This document shows positions 8,642 through 17,545 of a stretch of 64,000 nucleotides of DNA, one piece after another. The DNA is from Gluconobacter sp. Gdi (GTDB lineage Bacteria > Pseudomonadota > Alphaproteobacteria > Acetobacterales > Acetobacteraceae): positions 1 through 64,000 of the forward strand of contig NZ_BLJQ01000005.1 in assembly GCF_014132155.1 (NCBI RefSeq), written 5' to 3'. The notes under the pieces are model-generated. The model saw only the letters and a list, made by a program, of their open reading frames with translations, made no database searches and was not told the DNA's origin. A program made the position numbers and the translations under genes. Numbering within the stretch: position 1 is the first letter of the stretch; the number at the start of each line of letters is the position of its first letter.

Positions 8642-8908
8642 ATGGCACACGAAACGCACCCTCTCCTTAAGCCCCGTCTGAAGCAGGCGCATGGGCATAT
8701 CGTCAAAGTTATTGAGATGATGGAAGCAGGAAGATCCTGTTCCGACCTTGCTCAGCAACTTGCAGCCATTGAGAGTACCATTCGCGGCGCGAAGCGCCTG
8801 CTTGTGCAGGACCATCTTGAACATTGCATTGTTGATGCCGTGGCCGAGGGCAAGATGAGCCGTGAGGACGCTATTCAGGAATTTTCCTTCCTTGTGAAAT
8901 ATTTTTGA
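8642..8908 (+). CDS. CsoR/RcnR-family metal-sensing repressor
   Basis: A small all-helical repressor of 88 residues (DUF156 family). Counting from MAHE, the metal-ligand positions are Cys33 (in GRSCSDL), His58 and Cys62 (in DHLEHC). This C-H-C triad is the Cu(I) set of CsoR, unlike the H-C-H-H set of RcnR or the formaldehyde sensor FrmR, which lacks the last Cys. I prefer the ATG at 8642 because AGGG is 7 bases upstream; the ATG at 8636 is too close to it. It is the first gene of a unit with a complete CzcCBA/CusCBA-type efflux pump and has a matching operator, so it probably derepresses the pump when metal rises. Copper is the first guess, with cobalt or nickel possible. Confidence 0.88.
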   Translation: MAHETHPLLKPRLKQAHGHIVKVIEMMEAGRSCSDLAQQLAAIESTIRGAKRLLVQDHLEHCIVDAVAEGKMSREDAIQEFSFLVKYF

Positions 8909-8920
8909 GGAACAGGACGA

Positions 8921-10189
8921 GTGCGCGTCTCAGCACAGCTGCGTTTCCTGAAACCTCGGGAAATTGCTTTGGCCTGTCTGTTGTCTGTCAGCTGGGCTTC
9001 ACATGTATCGGCGGCAGATGATGTTATTATCCCGCTTCACACTGCGTTAGGTGCAGCTTGGGACAACGACCCGGTCCGACGCGAACTGGCAACCAACGCT
9101 CAGTCTGCCGATGCACGGGCAGCCGCAGCCAAGTCCTGGTTTGCGGGAGGTCCAATCCTGACTGCAAGCTATAGTGACGATCGGGCCTCGGGGACCAATC
9201 TGGGGTACATCACATGGCAAGGCGGTGTGTCTGTTCCTCTTTGGTTGCCCGGCCAGGGGAGTGCAACTGAGCATCTGGCGCAGGCGGATGCCAAAGCTGC
9301 CTTGGCCAAGGTTGAAGTGGAACGCATGGCGATTGCGGTGCGGGTTCTGGAACAAAGTGGTGCAGCTATTCTGGCCGATCGGCGCGTCATTGCCGCGCAT
9401 ATGCTTTTGCGATCCATGGAGCATATTGCGTCTCTAACGTCCCAGTCGAAAGCTCAAGGCGAGACAACGGGCGTTGAAATGCAAGCGGTCAACGCACAAC
9501 TTGCAGATACCCGATCAGAATTGGCGCAGGCCGAAGAAAATCAGACGCGAACCCGTGCAGAACTTCTGTCTCTCTTGGGGATTCCTGGCCTTCCTGACAT
9601 TCTTTCCGCACAGGCTCCATGGCTTGCTCGAATTCCTGTGGGTAACCTTCAGGCGCTGGAAAATCTTGATCCTCGCATACAGTCTGCCCACCGTGCTGTA
9701 ATGGCTGCGGAAGCAGACATGCATCTGGCCCGTTCCAGCTTCATGCCTAATCCCGAAGTTGGCATAGATGCGATTGATCAGGGGCAGTATGGCAGCCCTT
9801 GGGCCACGCAGGTGGGGGTGAATGTTCGTGTCCCGCTTCCGAGTGACGTGACGCATACGCCTCTTCTTTCTGCGGCTCAAAACCGGCTCGCCGCTGCTAC
9901 CCGTGCTGAGATAGAAGCACGACGCGCGGTCCACACCGAATTGGTTCAGGTCATGGCACGTGTGACGGCAGCCCGAGAAATGCTGACACAATCCCAGACG
10001 AGCGCATCTCAGACCATGAAGCGTGCAGACGCAATGGAGCGATCCTGGCGTCTCGGCGAAACTTCGTTGATTGAAGCACTTCGTGCCAGAACGGACGCTT
10101 GGCGTGCCCTTCTTACCCTCAATCAGGCTGAAGTCGCCTGGCACAGTGCCATTGTGCGCATCTGTATTTCCACAGGGAAACTCCCTTGA
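8921..10189 (+). CDS. Outer-membrane efflux protein, TolC/CzcC family
   Basis: The outer-membrane channel of a tripartite RND metal exporter, 422 residues starting at GTG with AGGA upstream. It has a signal peptide ending near ASHVSAADD and then the two long coiled-coil repeats of outer-membrane efflux proteins, visible as heptad-like stretches such as AVNAQLADTRSELAQAEENQ and the closing LRARTDAWRALLTLNQAEV. It begins 12 bases after the sensor gene and its stop overlaps the next start, so it is translationally coupled to the adaptor. Confidence 0.92.
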   Translation: MRVSAQLRFLKPREIALACLLSVSWASHVSAADDVIIPLHTALGAAWDNDPVRRELATNAQSADARAAAAKSWFAGGPILTASYSDDRASGTNLGYITWQGGVSVPLWLPGQGSATEHLAQADAKAALAKVEVERMAIAVRVLEQSGAAILADRRVIAAHMLLRSMEHIASLTSQSKAQGETTGVEMQAVNAQLADTRSELAQAEENQTRTRAELLSLLGIPGLPDILSAQAPWLARIPVGNLQALENLDPRIQSAHRAVMAAEADMHLARSSFMPNPEVGIDAIDQGQYGSPWATQVGVNVRVPLPSDVTHTPLLSAAQNRLAAATRAEIEARRAVHTELVQVMARVTAAREMLTQSQTSASQTMKRADAMERSWRLGETSLIEALRARTDAWRALLTLNQAEVAWHSAIVRICISTGKLP

Positions 10190-11343
10190 ACACTAAATGG
10201 TTTTTGACGGTCTGTCTGTTCGGCATGGTGTCAGCAACGTGCCATGCGGCAGTTCCTTCCTGGCTCAAGCCCGTCACTATGAGCGCGGCAGCGCAGCAAA
10301 GCGAGAATGTGTCAGTAGTCCCGGTCAGGTACGGAGAACTGCACGCGCGTCTTCCTGCAATGGCCAGTGTCATGGCCAATTCGACCCATTCGGTCATGAT
10401 CAGGCCAGCGGGAAGTGGTAAGGTAACGGAGGTGTTGGTCACGCCGGGAGAGCGCGTCCACAAAGGACAGATTCTGCTCACATATACCGATCACTCCTTG
10501 CATGAACTCTATCTTGAGCAAGGCCAGACAAATGCGGCGCTCAGTTCCGCGCTGGCTGCTGTTTCGGAAGCCGAGAAGGCCTATCAGCGCGGTCGCTCCC
10601 TGAGCGGGACAACCGTCTCCTCCGGAGAAGTCCAACGCCGTCTTGCGATGCTTCAGCAGGCACAGGCCACTCTGGCAGCAAAGCGAACCGACAGTGAAAC
10701 CATAAAGCACCGTTTGGAAGAAGAATTCACATCAGCGACTGAGAATATTGGGCACGGTGAAGATTCCCGGCTGATTTCTCCCATTGATGGTGTCGTTCAG
10801 AACGTCAGTATTGGCGTGGCTGATGATATCACGAGCGGTGACGTCGTGGCGACCGTAACAGATCTTTCCTCTGTCTGGATTGTTGCAAGTATCCGGCCGG
10901 AAGATGCGCAGGATCTTGTTATTGGTGGACAGTTTTCCGTACGTCCTTCAGGTCATGCGAACCAGCCTCCGCTTTCCGCGCGCATCAGCACAATCAATGA
11001 TGCTGCCGACGCTGATACAGGCCTCCTTCGGGTTATCGGTACATTTGACAAACCGGCTGCCAATCTCAGGCCTGGGACAATGCTCGACGCCACACTTGAA
11101 ACAATGCACGGTGCCAAAGGGCTTATTGTTCCCACTGCCGCCATACAGCAGCTCGACGGACACGATCTCGTCTACACATTGTCAGCGGGCACGGTATTCC
11201 AGCCTCATGAAGTGCGCATAGTCCTGTCAACGGATGATGAGGCCGTTGTTCTGAGTGACCTGTCTCCTGACAGTAAGGTCGTTAGCAGCGGCAGCTTTGC
11301 ACTTAAAAGTGCAGCAGTCTTTTCAGATTCGAGCGGCGACTGA
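10186..11343 (+). CDS. RND efflux periplasmic adaptor, CzcB/HlyD family
   Basis: This 385-residue membrane-fusion protein links the inner-membrane pump to the outer-membrane channel. It has a signal peptide (MNTKWFLTVCLFGMVSATCHA), a first lipoyl half (SGKVTEVLVTPGERVHKGQILL), a helical hairpin, a second lipoyl half (SPIDGVVQNVSIGVADDITSG), a beta-barrel domain and a membrane-proximal end (GLIVPTAAIQQLDGHDLVY). The start is a TTG at 10186 overlapping the preceding TGA. No Met-rich CusB-type N-terminal metal site is evident, which slightly favours a CzcB-like over a CusB-like role. Confidence 0.92.
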   Translation: MNTKWFLTVCLFGMVSATCHAAVPSWLKPVTMSAAAQQSENVSVVPVRYGELHARLPAMASVMANSTHSVMIRPAGSGKVTEVLVTPGERVHKGQILLTYTDHSLHELYLEQGQTNAALSSALAAVSEAEKAYQRGRSLSGTTVSSGEVQRRLAMLQQAQATLAAKRTDSETIKHRLEEEFTSATENIGHGEDSRLISPIDGVVQNVSIGVADDITSGDVVATVTDLSSVWIVASIRPEDAQDLVIGGQFSVRPSGHANQPPLSARISTINDAADADTGLLRVIGTFDKPAANLRPGTMLDATLETMHGAKGLIVPTAAIQQLDGHDLVYTLSAGTVFQPHEVRIVLSTDDEAVVLSDLSPDSKVVSSGSFALKSAAVFSDSSGD

Positions 11344-11346
11344 GAC

Positions 11347-14300
11347 ATGCTGGCGTTTATCCAGAAAAATACCTTTCTTTTATTCTGTCTTGTTGGTGCT
11401 CTTTTGGCCGGCGGCCTTCTGACTATTCCCGGCCTTCCCGTTGAGCCAGTACCAGACATCTCCCCCAAGCAGGTCATGGTCTCTGTCACAGCCCCGGGGC
11501 TCGCGACGGAAGAAGTCGAAAAACTCATTACCTTCCCACTTGAAACCAGCCTGACAGGCATCCCAGGCGTGACGGACCTTCGGTCTGTCTCCCGTACGGG
11601 TGTATCTGCTGTTTACCTGCAATTCTCGGATGCGACAGATATTGACCTGGACCGAACGCGGGTCAGTCAGCGCCTGCAACAGGCACGGGATACGATCTCG
11701 GTTCCCGGAACATCCATCACGATGGGGCCACTCGCCACCGGTATGGGCGAAATCATGCAGATTCAGATCCTTGGGGCTGGTTATTCCCTAACGGATCTCA
11801 ATCGGATCATGACCTGGACCGTCGTGCCTCAGCTGAAACTCGTGCCGGGTGTGGTTGATGTCAATGTTAATGGTGGCGCGGAAGAGACTTTTGAACTCAC
11901 GCTCGATCCGTCCAGAATGGTGGCGTATGGCGTTTCCATCAGTGACATTGATCAGGCCATTGAGACCAACAACGCGTCCTCGGGCGGAGGATGGATTGCG
12001 CATCATGATGAACAACAGGTCATTGTCGCTCGTGCGCGCGTCACAGGTCTTGAAGCGTTTGGTCTGATCCCCGTCAAGATGGGCCCCCGTGGGCACGTCA
12101 TTCGGATCCGCGACATGGGTAAAGTCGAGATTGGTTCCCGCACCCGATTAGGCGCCGTAACGCGTGATGGTCAGGGTGAGATCGTCAATGGTGTCATTCT
12201 GATGCAGAATGGTGCCAGTTCAAATGCAACTCTGGCTGCGATCAATGCAGCTCTTCCAGCGATCCGGCAGTCTCTGCCTTCCGGTGTTAAACTCGATCCA
12301 TTTTATACGCGTGCGACCCTGACGTCTGAAACAATCGGGACCGTCAAGGAAAACCTTCTGATAGGCGCCATTCTCGTCATTGGTGTTCTGATTGTCGTGT
12401 TGGGAGACTGGAGGGCCGCATTCGTTATCGCGTCCGTCATTCCGGCGGCTCTGATCTTTGCCATGGCGGGTATGCGGTGGTTTGGCGTGTCTGCCAATCT
12501 GTTGAGCCTCGGAGCCATAGACTTTGGCATGATCGTGGACAGTTCACTCGTTGTTGTGGAGCATCTTCTGGCAACGCGGAATCAAGCCAACACCAAAAAC
12601 GACTTCAGAGCCCTTGCCTACAAAGCCCTGCTGAGCGTTATCCGTCCTGTCAGTTTCGCGATTTTCATCATTATTATCGTCTATCTCCCGATCCTGACCC
12701 TGCAGGGGATTGAAGGGAAAATGTTCCGGCCCATGGCGCAGACAGTCATCATGGCGCTGATAGCCTCCCTGCTTTATTGCATTGTCTGCATCCCTACCCT
12801 CGCCGCTCTAGTCATGCGGTTTGGTCTCGTTGATCGGGAAACGCGGTTCGTGCGATTTGTACGTCGTTATTACGAGCCAGTTCTTACCTGGAGCGAGCGT
12901 CATGCAAAACTGCTGATCGGTATTACACTCGCGACGTTTGCCGTGGCATTGCTGCTGGCCTCCCGAATGGGGGGAGAATTTGTTCCTCAACTTGATGAGG
13001 GAGCGCTCCTTGTCAATTCTCTGAGGCTTCCGAGCGCGTCTCTGGATACCGTTCTTCGAAGCGTGACAGAGGAGGAACGGATCCTCAAAAATTTCCCCGA
13101 TGTTGCTACTGTCGTCAGCAATACCGGCACGTCAGCGATCCCGACTGACCCCATGGGAACAGCTGAAACAGATACGTTCGTGTTTCTGAAGCCTCGATCT
13201 GAGTGGACGACAGCAAAGACGGAAGCAGGGCTGGTCAAAGAGATGAGTGCTGCCCTTGCTGAACGCCTGCCGGACGCAGAGTACTCGTGGACACAGCCTA
13301 TCCAGATGCGAATGGACGATCTCCTGTCCGGCGTCAGGACACAGCTCGCAATTTCAATCTACGGAGATAATCTGGAGATGCTTTCACGGCTCGCCAATAC
13401 GACGATCAGGGCAATCAACAGCATCCCGGGTGCGGCAGATGTGAACTCCGCTAGTGAAGGCACAATATCCTACATGCATGTTGATGTAGATCGGGATTCA
13501 GCCGCTCGCCTGGGGGTGAATGTTTCAGATATTCTTCAGACTGTAGAGGCGATTGGTGGCCATACCGGGACGTTCATTACGCTGGAAAATGCCATCATTC
13601 CTGCTCAGGTCCAGTTTGCAGGTGATGCTGTCAAATCCATGGATCGGATTGGCCGCCTTCAGATACGGCGTGCGGATGGCAGGGGGTGGGTTCTACTCAA
13701 CGAAGTTGCTCATATCTCGCTGATTAATGGCACCTCTCGTATTGATCGGGACAGTCTGCGCAGGCGCATCATCGTTCAGGCGAATGTTCGCGGTCGCGAC
13801 GTCGCAAGTTTTGTGAAGGAGGCACAGACTGCTGTTAAAAAACAGGTCGTTTTGCCGCCAGGATATCGGATGGCTTGGTCAGGTCAGTTTCGCAATCTGC
13901 AATCGGCGAGCCGACGGTTGAGTATTGTCGTGCCCATCGCTCTAGCGCTCATTTTCATATTACTTGTGGCCGCTCTTTCCTCCCTTGGTACCGCAGCTCT
14001 GGTGTTTGCGAACTTGCCTATGGCCGCTACAGGAGGAATTTTGGCGCTTGCCATGCGGGGAATGCCCTTCAGTATCGCGGCTGGCATTGGTTTCATCGCT
14101 TTGTTTGGCGTCGCCATTCTTAATGGAGTGGTTCTGGTTTCGCAGATCCGGACCTATCGTGAAGAAGGCATGGAGGCCGCTCAAGCGGCGTTCGAAGCAG
14201 CGCGGGTCCGGCTCCGTCCTGTTATTGCGACAGCGTCTGTAGCGAGCCTTGGATTTTTTCCTATGGCGTTCTCCGGAAGCGCTGGGGCTGAAGTGGAACG

Positions 14301-14430
14301 GCCACTTGCGACTGTTGTTATCGGAGGGTTGATCTCTTCAACTTTGCTCACGCTCTTGGTTCTCCCCTCTCTTTACGCCTTCTTTTTCAGTCGGCATTCA
14401 GGTTCAAGAAAACGTCTGTCTACTTCCTGA
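11347..14430 (+). CDS. Heavy-metal RND efflux pump, CzcA/CusA type
   Basis: The inner-membrane proton-driven pump of 1027 residues, full length for the family. Signature regions include an N-terminal first membrane helix followed by LPVEPVPDISPKQV, the proton-relay helix DFGMIVDSSLVVVEH (about residues 393-407, with the Asp, Asp and Glu expected of heavy-metal RND pumps), and a final domain with ILNGVVLVSQI. It exports metal from periplasm or cytoplasm through the adaptor and channel encoded just upstream. Which metal cannot be read securely from sequence; the CsoR-type sensor makes copper plausible, and CzcA-like pumps also carry Co, Zn and Cd. The operon ends facing the GPH transporter gene. 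Confidence 0.94.
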   Translation: MLAFIQKNTFLLFCLVGALLAGGLLTIPGLPVEPVPDISPKQVMVSVTAPGLATEEVEKLITFPLETSLTGIPGVTDLRSVSRTGVSAVYLQFSDATDIDLDRTRVSQRLQQARDTISVPGTSITMGPLATGMGEIMQIQILGAGYSLTDLNRIMTWTVVPQLKLVPGVVDVNVNGGAEETFELTLDPSRMVAYGVSISDIDQAIETNNASSGGGWIAHHDEQQVIVARARVTGLEAFGLIPVKMGPRGHVIRIRDMGKVEIGSRTRLGAVTRDGQGEIVNGVILMQNGASSNATLAAINAALPAIRQSLPSGVKLDPFYTRATLTSETIGTVKENLLIGAILVIGVLIVVLGDWRAAFVIASVIPAALIFAMAGMRWFGVSANLLSLGAIDFGMIVDSSLVVVEHLLATRNQANTKNDFRALAYKALLSVIRPVSFAIFIIIIVYLPILTLQGIEGKMFRPMAQTVIMALIASLLYCIVCIPTLAALVMRFGLVDRETRFVRFVRRYYEPVLTWSERHAKLLIGITLATFAVALLLASRMGGEFVPQLDEGALLVNSLRLPSASLDTVLRSVTEEERILKNFPDVATVVSNTGTSAIPTDPMGTAETDTFVFLKPRSEWTTAKTEAGLVKEMSAALAERLPDAEYSWTQPIQMRMDDLLSGVRTQLAISIYGDNLEMLSRLANTTIRAINSIPGAADVNSASEGTISYMHVDVDRDSAARLGVNVSDILQTVEAIGGHTGTFITLENAIIPAQVQFAGDAVKSMDRIGRLQIRRADGRGWVLLNEVAHISLINGTSRIDRDSLRRRIIVQANVRGRDVASFVKEAQTAVKKQVVLPPGYRMAWSGQFRNLQSASRRLSIVVPIALALIFILLVAALSSLGTAALVFANLPMAATGGILALAMRGMPFSIAAGIGFIALFGVAILNGVVLVSQIRTYREEGMEAAQAAFEAARVRLRPVIATASVASLGFFPMAFSGSAGAEVERPLATVVIGGLISSTLLTLLVLPSLYAFFFSRHSGSRKRLSTS

Positions 14431-14486
14431 GGTGCCCAAGATTAAAAGGCTTTTTTGTCTCTGCAATTGAATCTGGCCCAGTAATG

Positions 14487-15827
14487 TTATGGGGAAGAGA
14501 CTAAAAAATCTTTCCAAGACCCTTGGACCGATCTCCAGAGTATTAAAAGACCGTACTGTATTATGACCGATACCAGTGGCAGAACAACAAAACCTGTGGT
14601 GACCCATATCGCTGTAGTGTGGTTTATCACAAGGGCAGATGCATCATAACGTCCGTAGGACAAACAGAACGCCAGAACAAACCCTGTGACGCCCATGGAG
14701 ACTTTTGAAATCAGTGTGTTGATAGAATAAGCCAGACCAGCGGCTCCTGTACCATCACCAGCACGGCCGTTATCAATGGCGGTGGCAAGAAAAACGTATG
14801 AGATAGGAGACATTAGTCCCTGTCCTAAGGCCAGCGCAACGAAAGCAATGAAAAATCCTGGCAACCATGCTCCGGAAAGAAGCATGGTTGCATAAGCGAC
14901 GGCTTGGAGCGCAGTCGCCATGGTGGCTGTCTTCATAATCCCGAAGCGACGCGCGCTAATCGGGCAGCATGATGCCCCTATAAAACTGCAGACACTTGCA
15001 AGCGTCAGAACCGCTCCGCCCAAGCCATCTGTTCCGCCGAGAACGCATTTCACATAGTAAATGGCAAATCCATACAGGGCAGCGATGACGATGAATTGCT
15101 GGAAAACGATTGCGTTGCAAATCAGCCAAAGCTTGTTTTTGAATAATAATTTCAGTGTCTTACGTATGTCATGTCGTGCAGGTACGGTTGGATAACGTGC
15201 GACACAATTTTTGGCGACCACTCGCCACAGAATAATTCCCAAAAAAGACAGCAACAGGACGAATATTGTAATTCCTCGTTGCCGGTGAGCCATGCTGCTT
15301 CCCCCTCCAAGCCAGGTGACGGCTGGAATGGTCAATGCAGCGATACAAAACTGCCCAACCTGACAACCCATCATTCTGAAAGAATTCAGATCCACTCGCT
15401 CTCTTGCAGATTTGGTCATCATAGGGGCTAGTGCGCCGTACGGGGTGTTAATGCAGGAATAAACAGCCCCAAATATAATATAGGTTCCCCCGGCCCACAG
15501 TATTTTTCCTGTGGGGGAAAGCGGAAATGGAAGGAAGCAGAAGAAATCAGCAATACCAAGTGGAATTGCCAGATTGCGAATCAGAGGCCGAATAAAGAGG
15601 CCGCCTTTTCGATCCACAACCCAGCCAATTGCCGGGTCGCAGAACGCATCGAACACGCGCGCAAAAAGCAGAATCCAGGCGACAGACGCAGCCGGAATAC
15701 CGTAGATATCAGTGTAGTAGAACATCAGGTACGCTGACGTCAGACCCCACATCAGATTGGAAGACAGGTCTCCGCAACCATAGGCCAGTTTCTCGCGACG
15801 AGAGAGTTCGTTTGGCTGGCCTGTCAT
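14487..15827 (-). CDS. GPH-family (MelB-like) sugar:cation symporter
   Basis: A 12-helix inner-membrane carrier of 446 residues. The N-terminal LAYGCGDLSSNLMWGLTSAY and DAFCDPAIGWVVDRKGG are the classic glycoside-pentoside-hexuronide signatures. The start at 15827 has GGAG 7 bases upstream. It lies on the minus strand downstream of the GMC oxidoreductase and the TIM-barrel protein, about 50 bases beyond the oxidoreductase stop, and is probably co-transcribed. The substrate is likely a glycoside or its oxidised product. Confidence 0.88.
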   Translation of the reverse strand: MTGQPNELSRREKLAYGCGDLSSNLMWGLTSAYLMFYYTDIYGIPAASVAWILLFARVFDAFCDPAIGWVVDRKGGLFIRPLIRNLAIPLGIADFFCFLPFPLSPTGKILWAGGTYIIFGAVYSCINTPYGALAPMMTKSARERVDLNSFRMMGCQVGQFCIAALTIPAVTWLGGGSSMAHRQRGITIFVLLLSFLGIILWRVVAKNCVARYPTVPARHDIRKTLKLLFKNKLWLICNAIVFQQFIVIAALYGFAIYYVKCVLGGTDGLGGAVLTLASVCSFIGASCCPISARRFGIMKTATMATALQAVAYATMLLSGAWLPGFFIAFVALALGQGLMSPISYVFLATAIDNGRAGDGTGAAGLAYSINTLISKVSMGVTGFVLAFCLSYGRYDASALVINHTTAIWVTTGFVVLPLVSVIIQYGLLILWRSVQGSWKDFLVSSP

Positions 15828-15877
15828 TACTACTCTCCAATAGCGGAATGAATTTGAACGTCGTATCGAGCTACTCT

Positions 15878-17545
15878 TTAGAGGCGTCCCGCCTTTAACT
15901 CTTTGGCTAGATGCTCACAGGCACGAATACTTAGTGCCATGACTGTCAACGTCGTTCCGAGCGATCCTCCTGTCGGAAAACTGGATGCATCCGTGACATA
16001 CACATTGGGGACTTCCCAGCATTGTCCGTATGAATTCAGGTACGACGTTGCAGGGTCAGTCCCCATTCTTGCCCCGCCACTTTCATGAATGGCAGCACCC
16101 ATTATCAGACTTTTTGGAAACATTTTTCGCATAAACCACCGGATCGGCCAGGGCTGGTCTGGATACATGCCCGCGCCTTTCTGCCCCAAGCCCAGTGGGG
16201 AGGCCCAGAAATCCACCAGCCCGCCACCACTTTCTATCATGTCCGCACTATCCTGAATCTGGCGTTCCAGCATCGCGCGCTCATTGGTGTGAAGACCGCA
16301 ACTGATATGTGGGAGAGGAATGCCCCAACGGTCTTTACGGGAGGAATTCAGCGTAATCCGATTGTCTTCATACGGAAGCATTTCGCCGAAACCCATGAGG
16401 GTAACGGGCAGATATCCCTGAGCATCCGGACCGGCATAACGACCAATCGACCCCTGATAAGTGTAGCCACCGGAGAAAGACGCGTCCCGGTGATTTCCAA
16501 TGTTCGCATATCGCGGAACATATATGCCGCCGGTGGGGCCAAACAGAGGATGCTGGGGCAGTGTTTCCGGTAAGCCTTCACGCACTGTAGCGGGCCAGCG
16601 TCCAAACATCAGATTTGCACATTGATCCATAAAATATCGGCCGAGCACATCTGAACTGTTTCCAAGCCCTGAAGGATGTCGTGGACTACGCGAGTTCAAA
16701 AGCAACCTGACGCTTTCAATGGGGGATGCACAAACTACAACAGCTTTCGAAGCAACGGTGCGGCGTTTGCGTGTTCGGCGATGGATAAAGGTTACACCCG
16801 TCGCCTTTCCACTGACGGGATCGGTTTCAATCCGTTCAACGATCGCTTCAGATTGAAGCGTTGTTCGTCCGGTTGCGAGGGCGGCGTCCAAAGCGGCCGG
16901 CAATGGCGAACTGTTATAACGGTTGAAGCGCCATGCCACTGTATGGCGATCTGTCCAGCGTGCTTTTACTGTGGCTCGAAACCCTCTTTCCTCTGGTGTC
17001 AGGATTGCAGGCTCAGCCATAATGCCGTCAGGAGCAGTGTTTACCCCATCATTATTCCCGCAAATTCCAAGAAATCGCTCTACTTTTTCATAGAATGGCA
17101 TCAAGTCGGCGTATGACAGTGGCCAGTCGTCGGTTCCCGTTCCGGAGCTTCGCCCTTTGAAGTCTGCGTCAGACCAACGGAAAAGGACACGCCCAAAGAC
17201 ATGCAGCCGGCCACCTGTCTGCTTCCCGCGGATCCAGAGGAATGGTCGTCCCTTGGGGGTCGTATAGCCGTGTGCCCAATCATTGACGAAAAGGTGCCTG
17301 AGTTGCTCTTTGAAAAAGGCGACGCGGGCCTGAATCGGCTGCCCCAAAAGCGTTGCCTTCACGCGAGGGAAAAGGGCTGTATGAGCCCAGTTTCGACCGG
17401 CACGCGGCTCGACATCAGACTGCTTAAGCCGTTGTCCCGCCTCAAGGACCAGCACTGATAACCCCTGCTCTGCAAGTTCTTTCGCTGCAAAGCTTCCTGC
17501 GGCCCCGGACCCCACAACAATCACATCATATGTGGCCTCTTTCAT
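15878..17545 (-). CDS. GMC-family FAD-dependent sugar oxidoreductase
   Basis: This 555-residue flavoprotein oxidises an alcohol group, probably on a sugar. The FAD dinucleotide fold VIVVGSGAAGSFAAKELAEQ is at the N terminus, and the C-terminal GMC block with the catalytic His (AAIHESGGARMG) and TDASSFPTGG follows. The family usually shows an NPTLT-like motif carrying the second catalytic Asn or His; here the aligned stretch reads GTTLT, so the partner residue may differ. No Tat signal or small subunit is present, unlike periplasmic gluconate or sorbitol dehydrogenases, so it may be cytoplasmic. Its ATG overlaps the stop of the sugar isomerase-like gene (ATGA), indicating coupled translation. 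Confidence 0.88.
   Translation of the reverse strand: MKEATYDVIVVGSGAAGSFAAKELAEQGLSVLVLEAGQRLKQSDVEPRAGRNWAHTALFPRVKATLLGQPIQARVAFFKEQLRHLFVNDWAHGYTTPKGRPFLWIRGKQTGGRLHVFGRVLFRWSDADFKGRSSGTGTDDWPLSYADLMPFYEKVERFLGICGNNDGVNTAPDGIMAEPAILTPEERGFRATVKARWTDRHTVAWRFNRYNSSPLPAALDAALATGRTTLQSEAIVERIETDPVSGKATGVTFIHRRTRKRRTVASKAVVVCASPIESVRLLLNSRSPRHPSGLGNSSDVLGRYFMDQCANLMFGRWPATVREGLPETLPQHPLFGPTGGIYVPRYANIGNHRDASFSGGYTYQGSIGRYAGPDAQGYLPVTLMGFGEMLPYEDNRITLNSSRKDRWGIPLPHISCGLHTNERAMLERQIQDSADMIESGGGLVDFWASPLGLGQKGAGMYPDQPWPIRWFMRKMFPKSLIMGAAIHESGGARMGTDPATSYLNSYGQCWEVPNVYVTDASSFPTGGSLGTTLTVMALSIRACEHLAKELKAGRL

Noticed and set aside
9515..10144. 209-codon minus-strand open frame opposite the TolC-like gene
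   Set aside because: It is antisense to a clear outer-membrane efflux gene, has no start signal or recognisable domains, and reflects the codon bias of the plus-strand gene.
14457..14501. GTCTCT/AGAGAC inverted repeat between czcA-like and GPH genes
   Set aside because: The stem is 6 bp and its right arm lies inside the GPH coding sequence, so chance pairing is likely.
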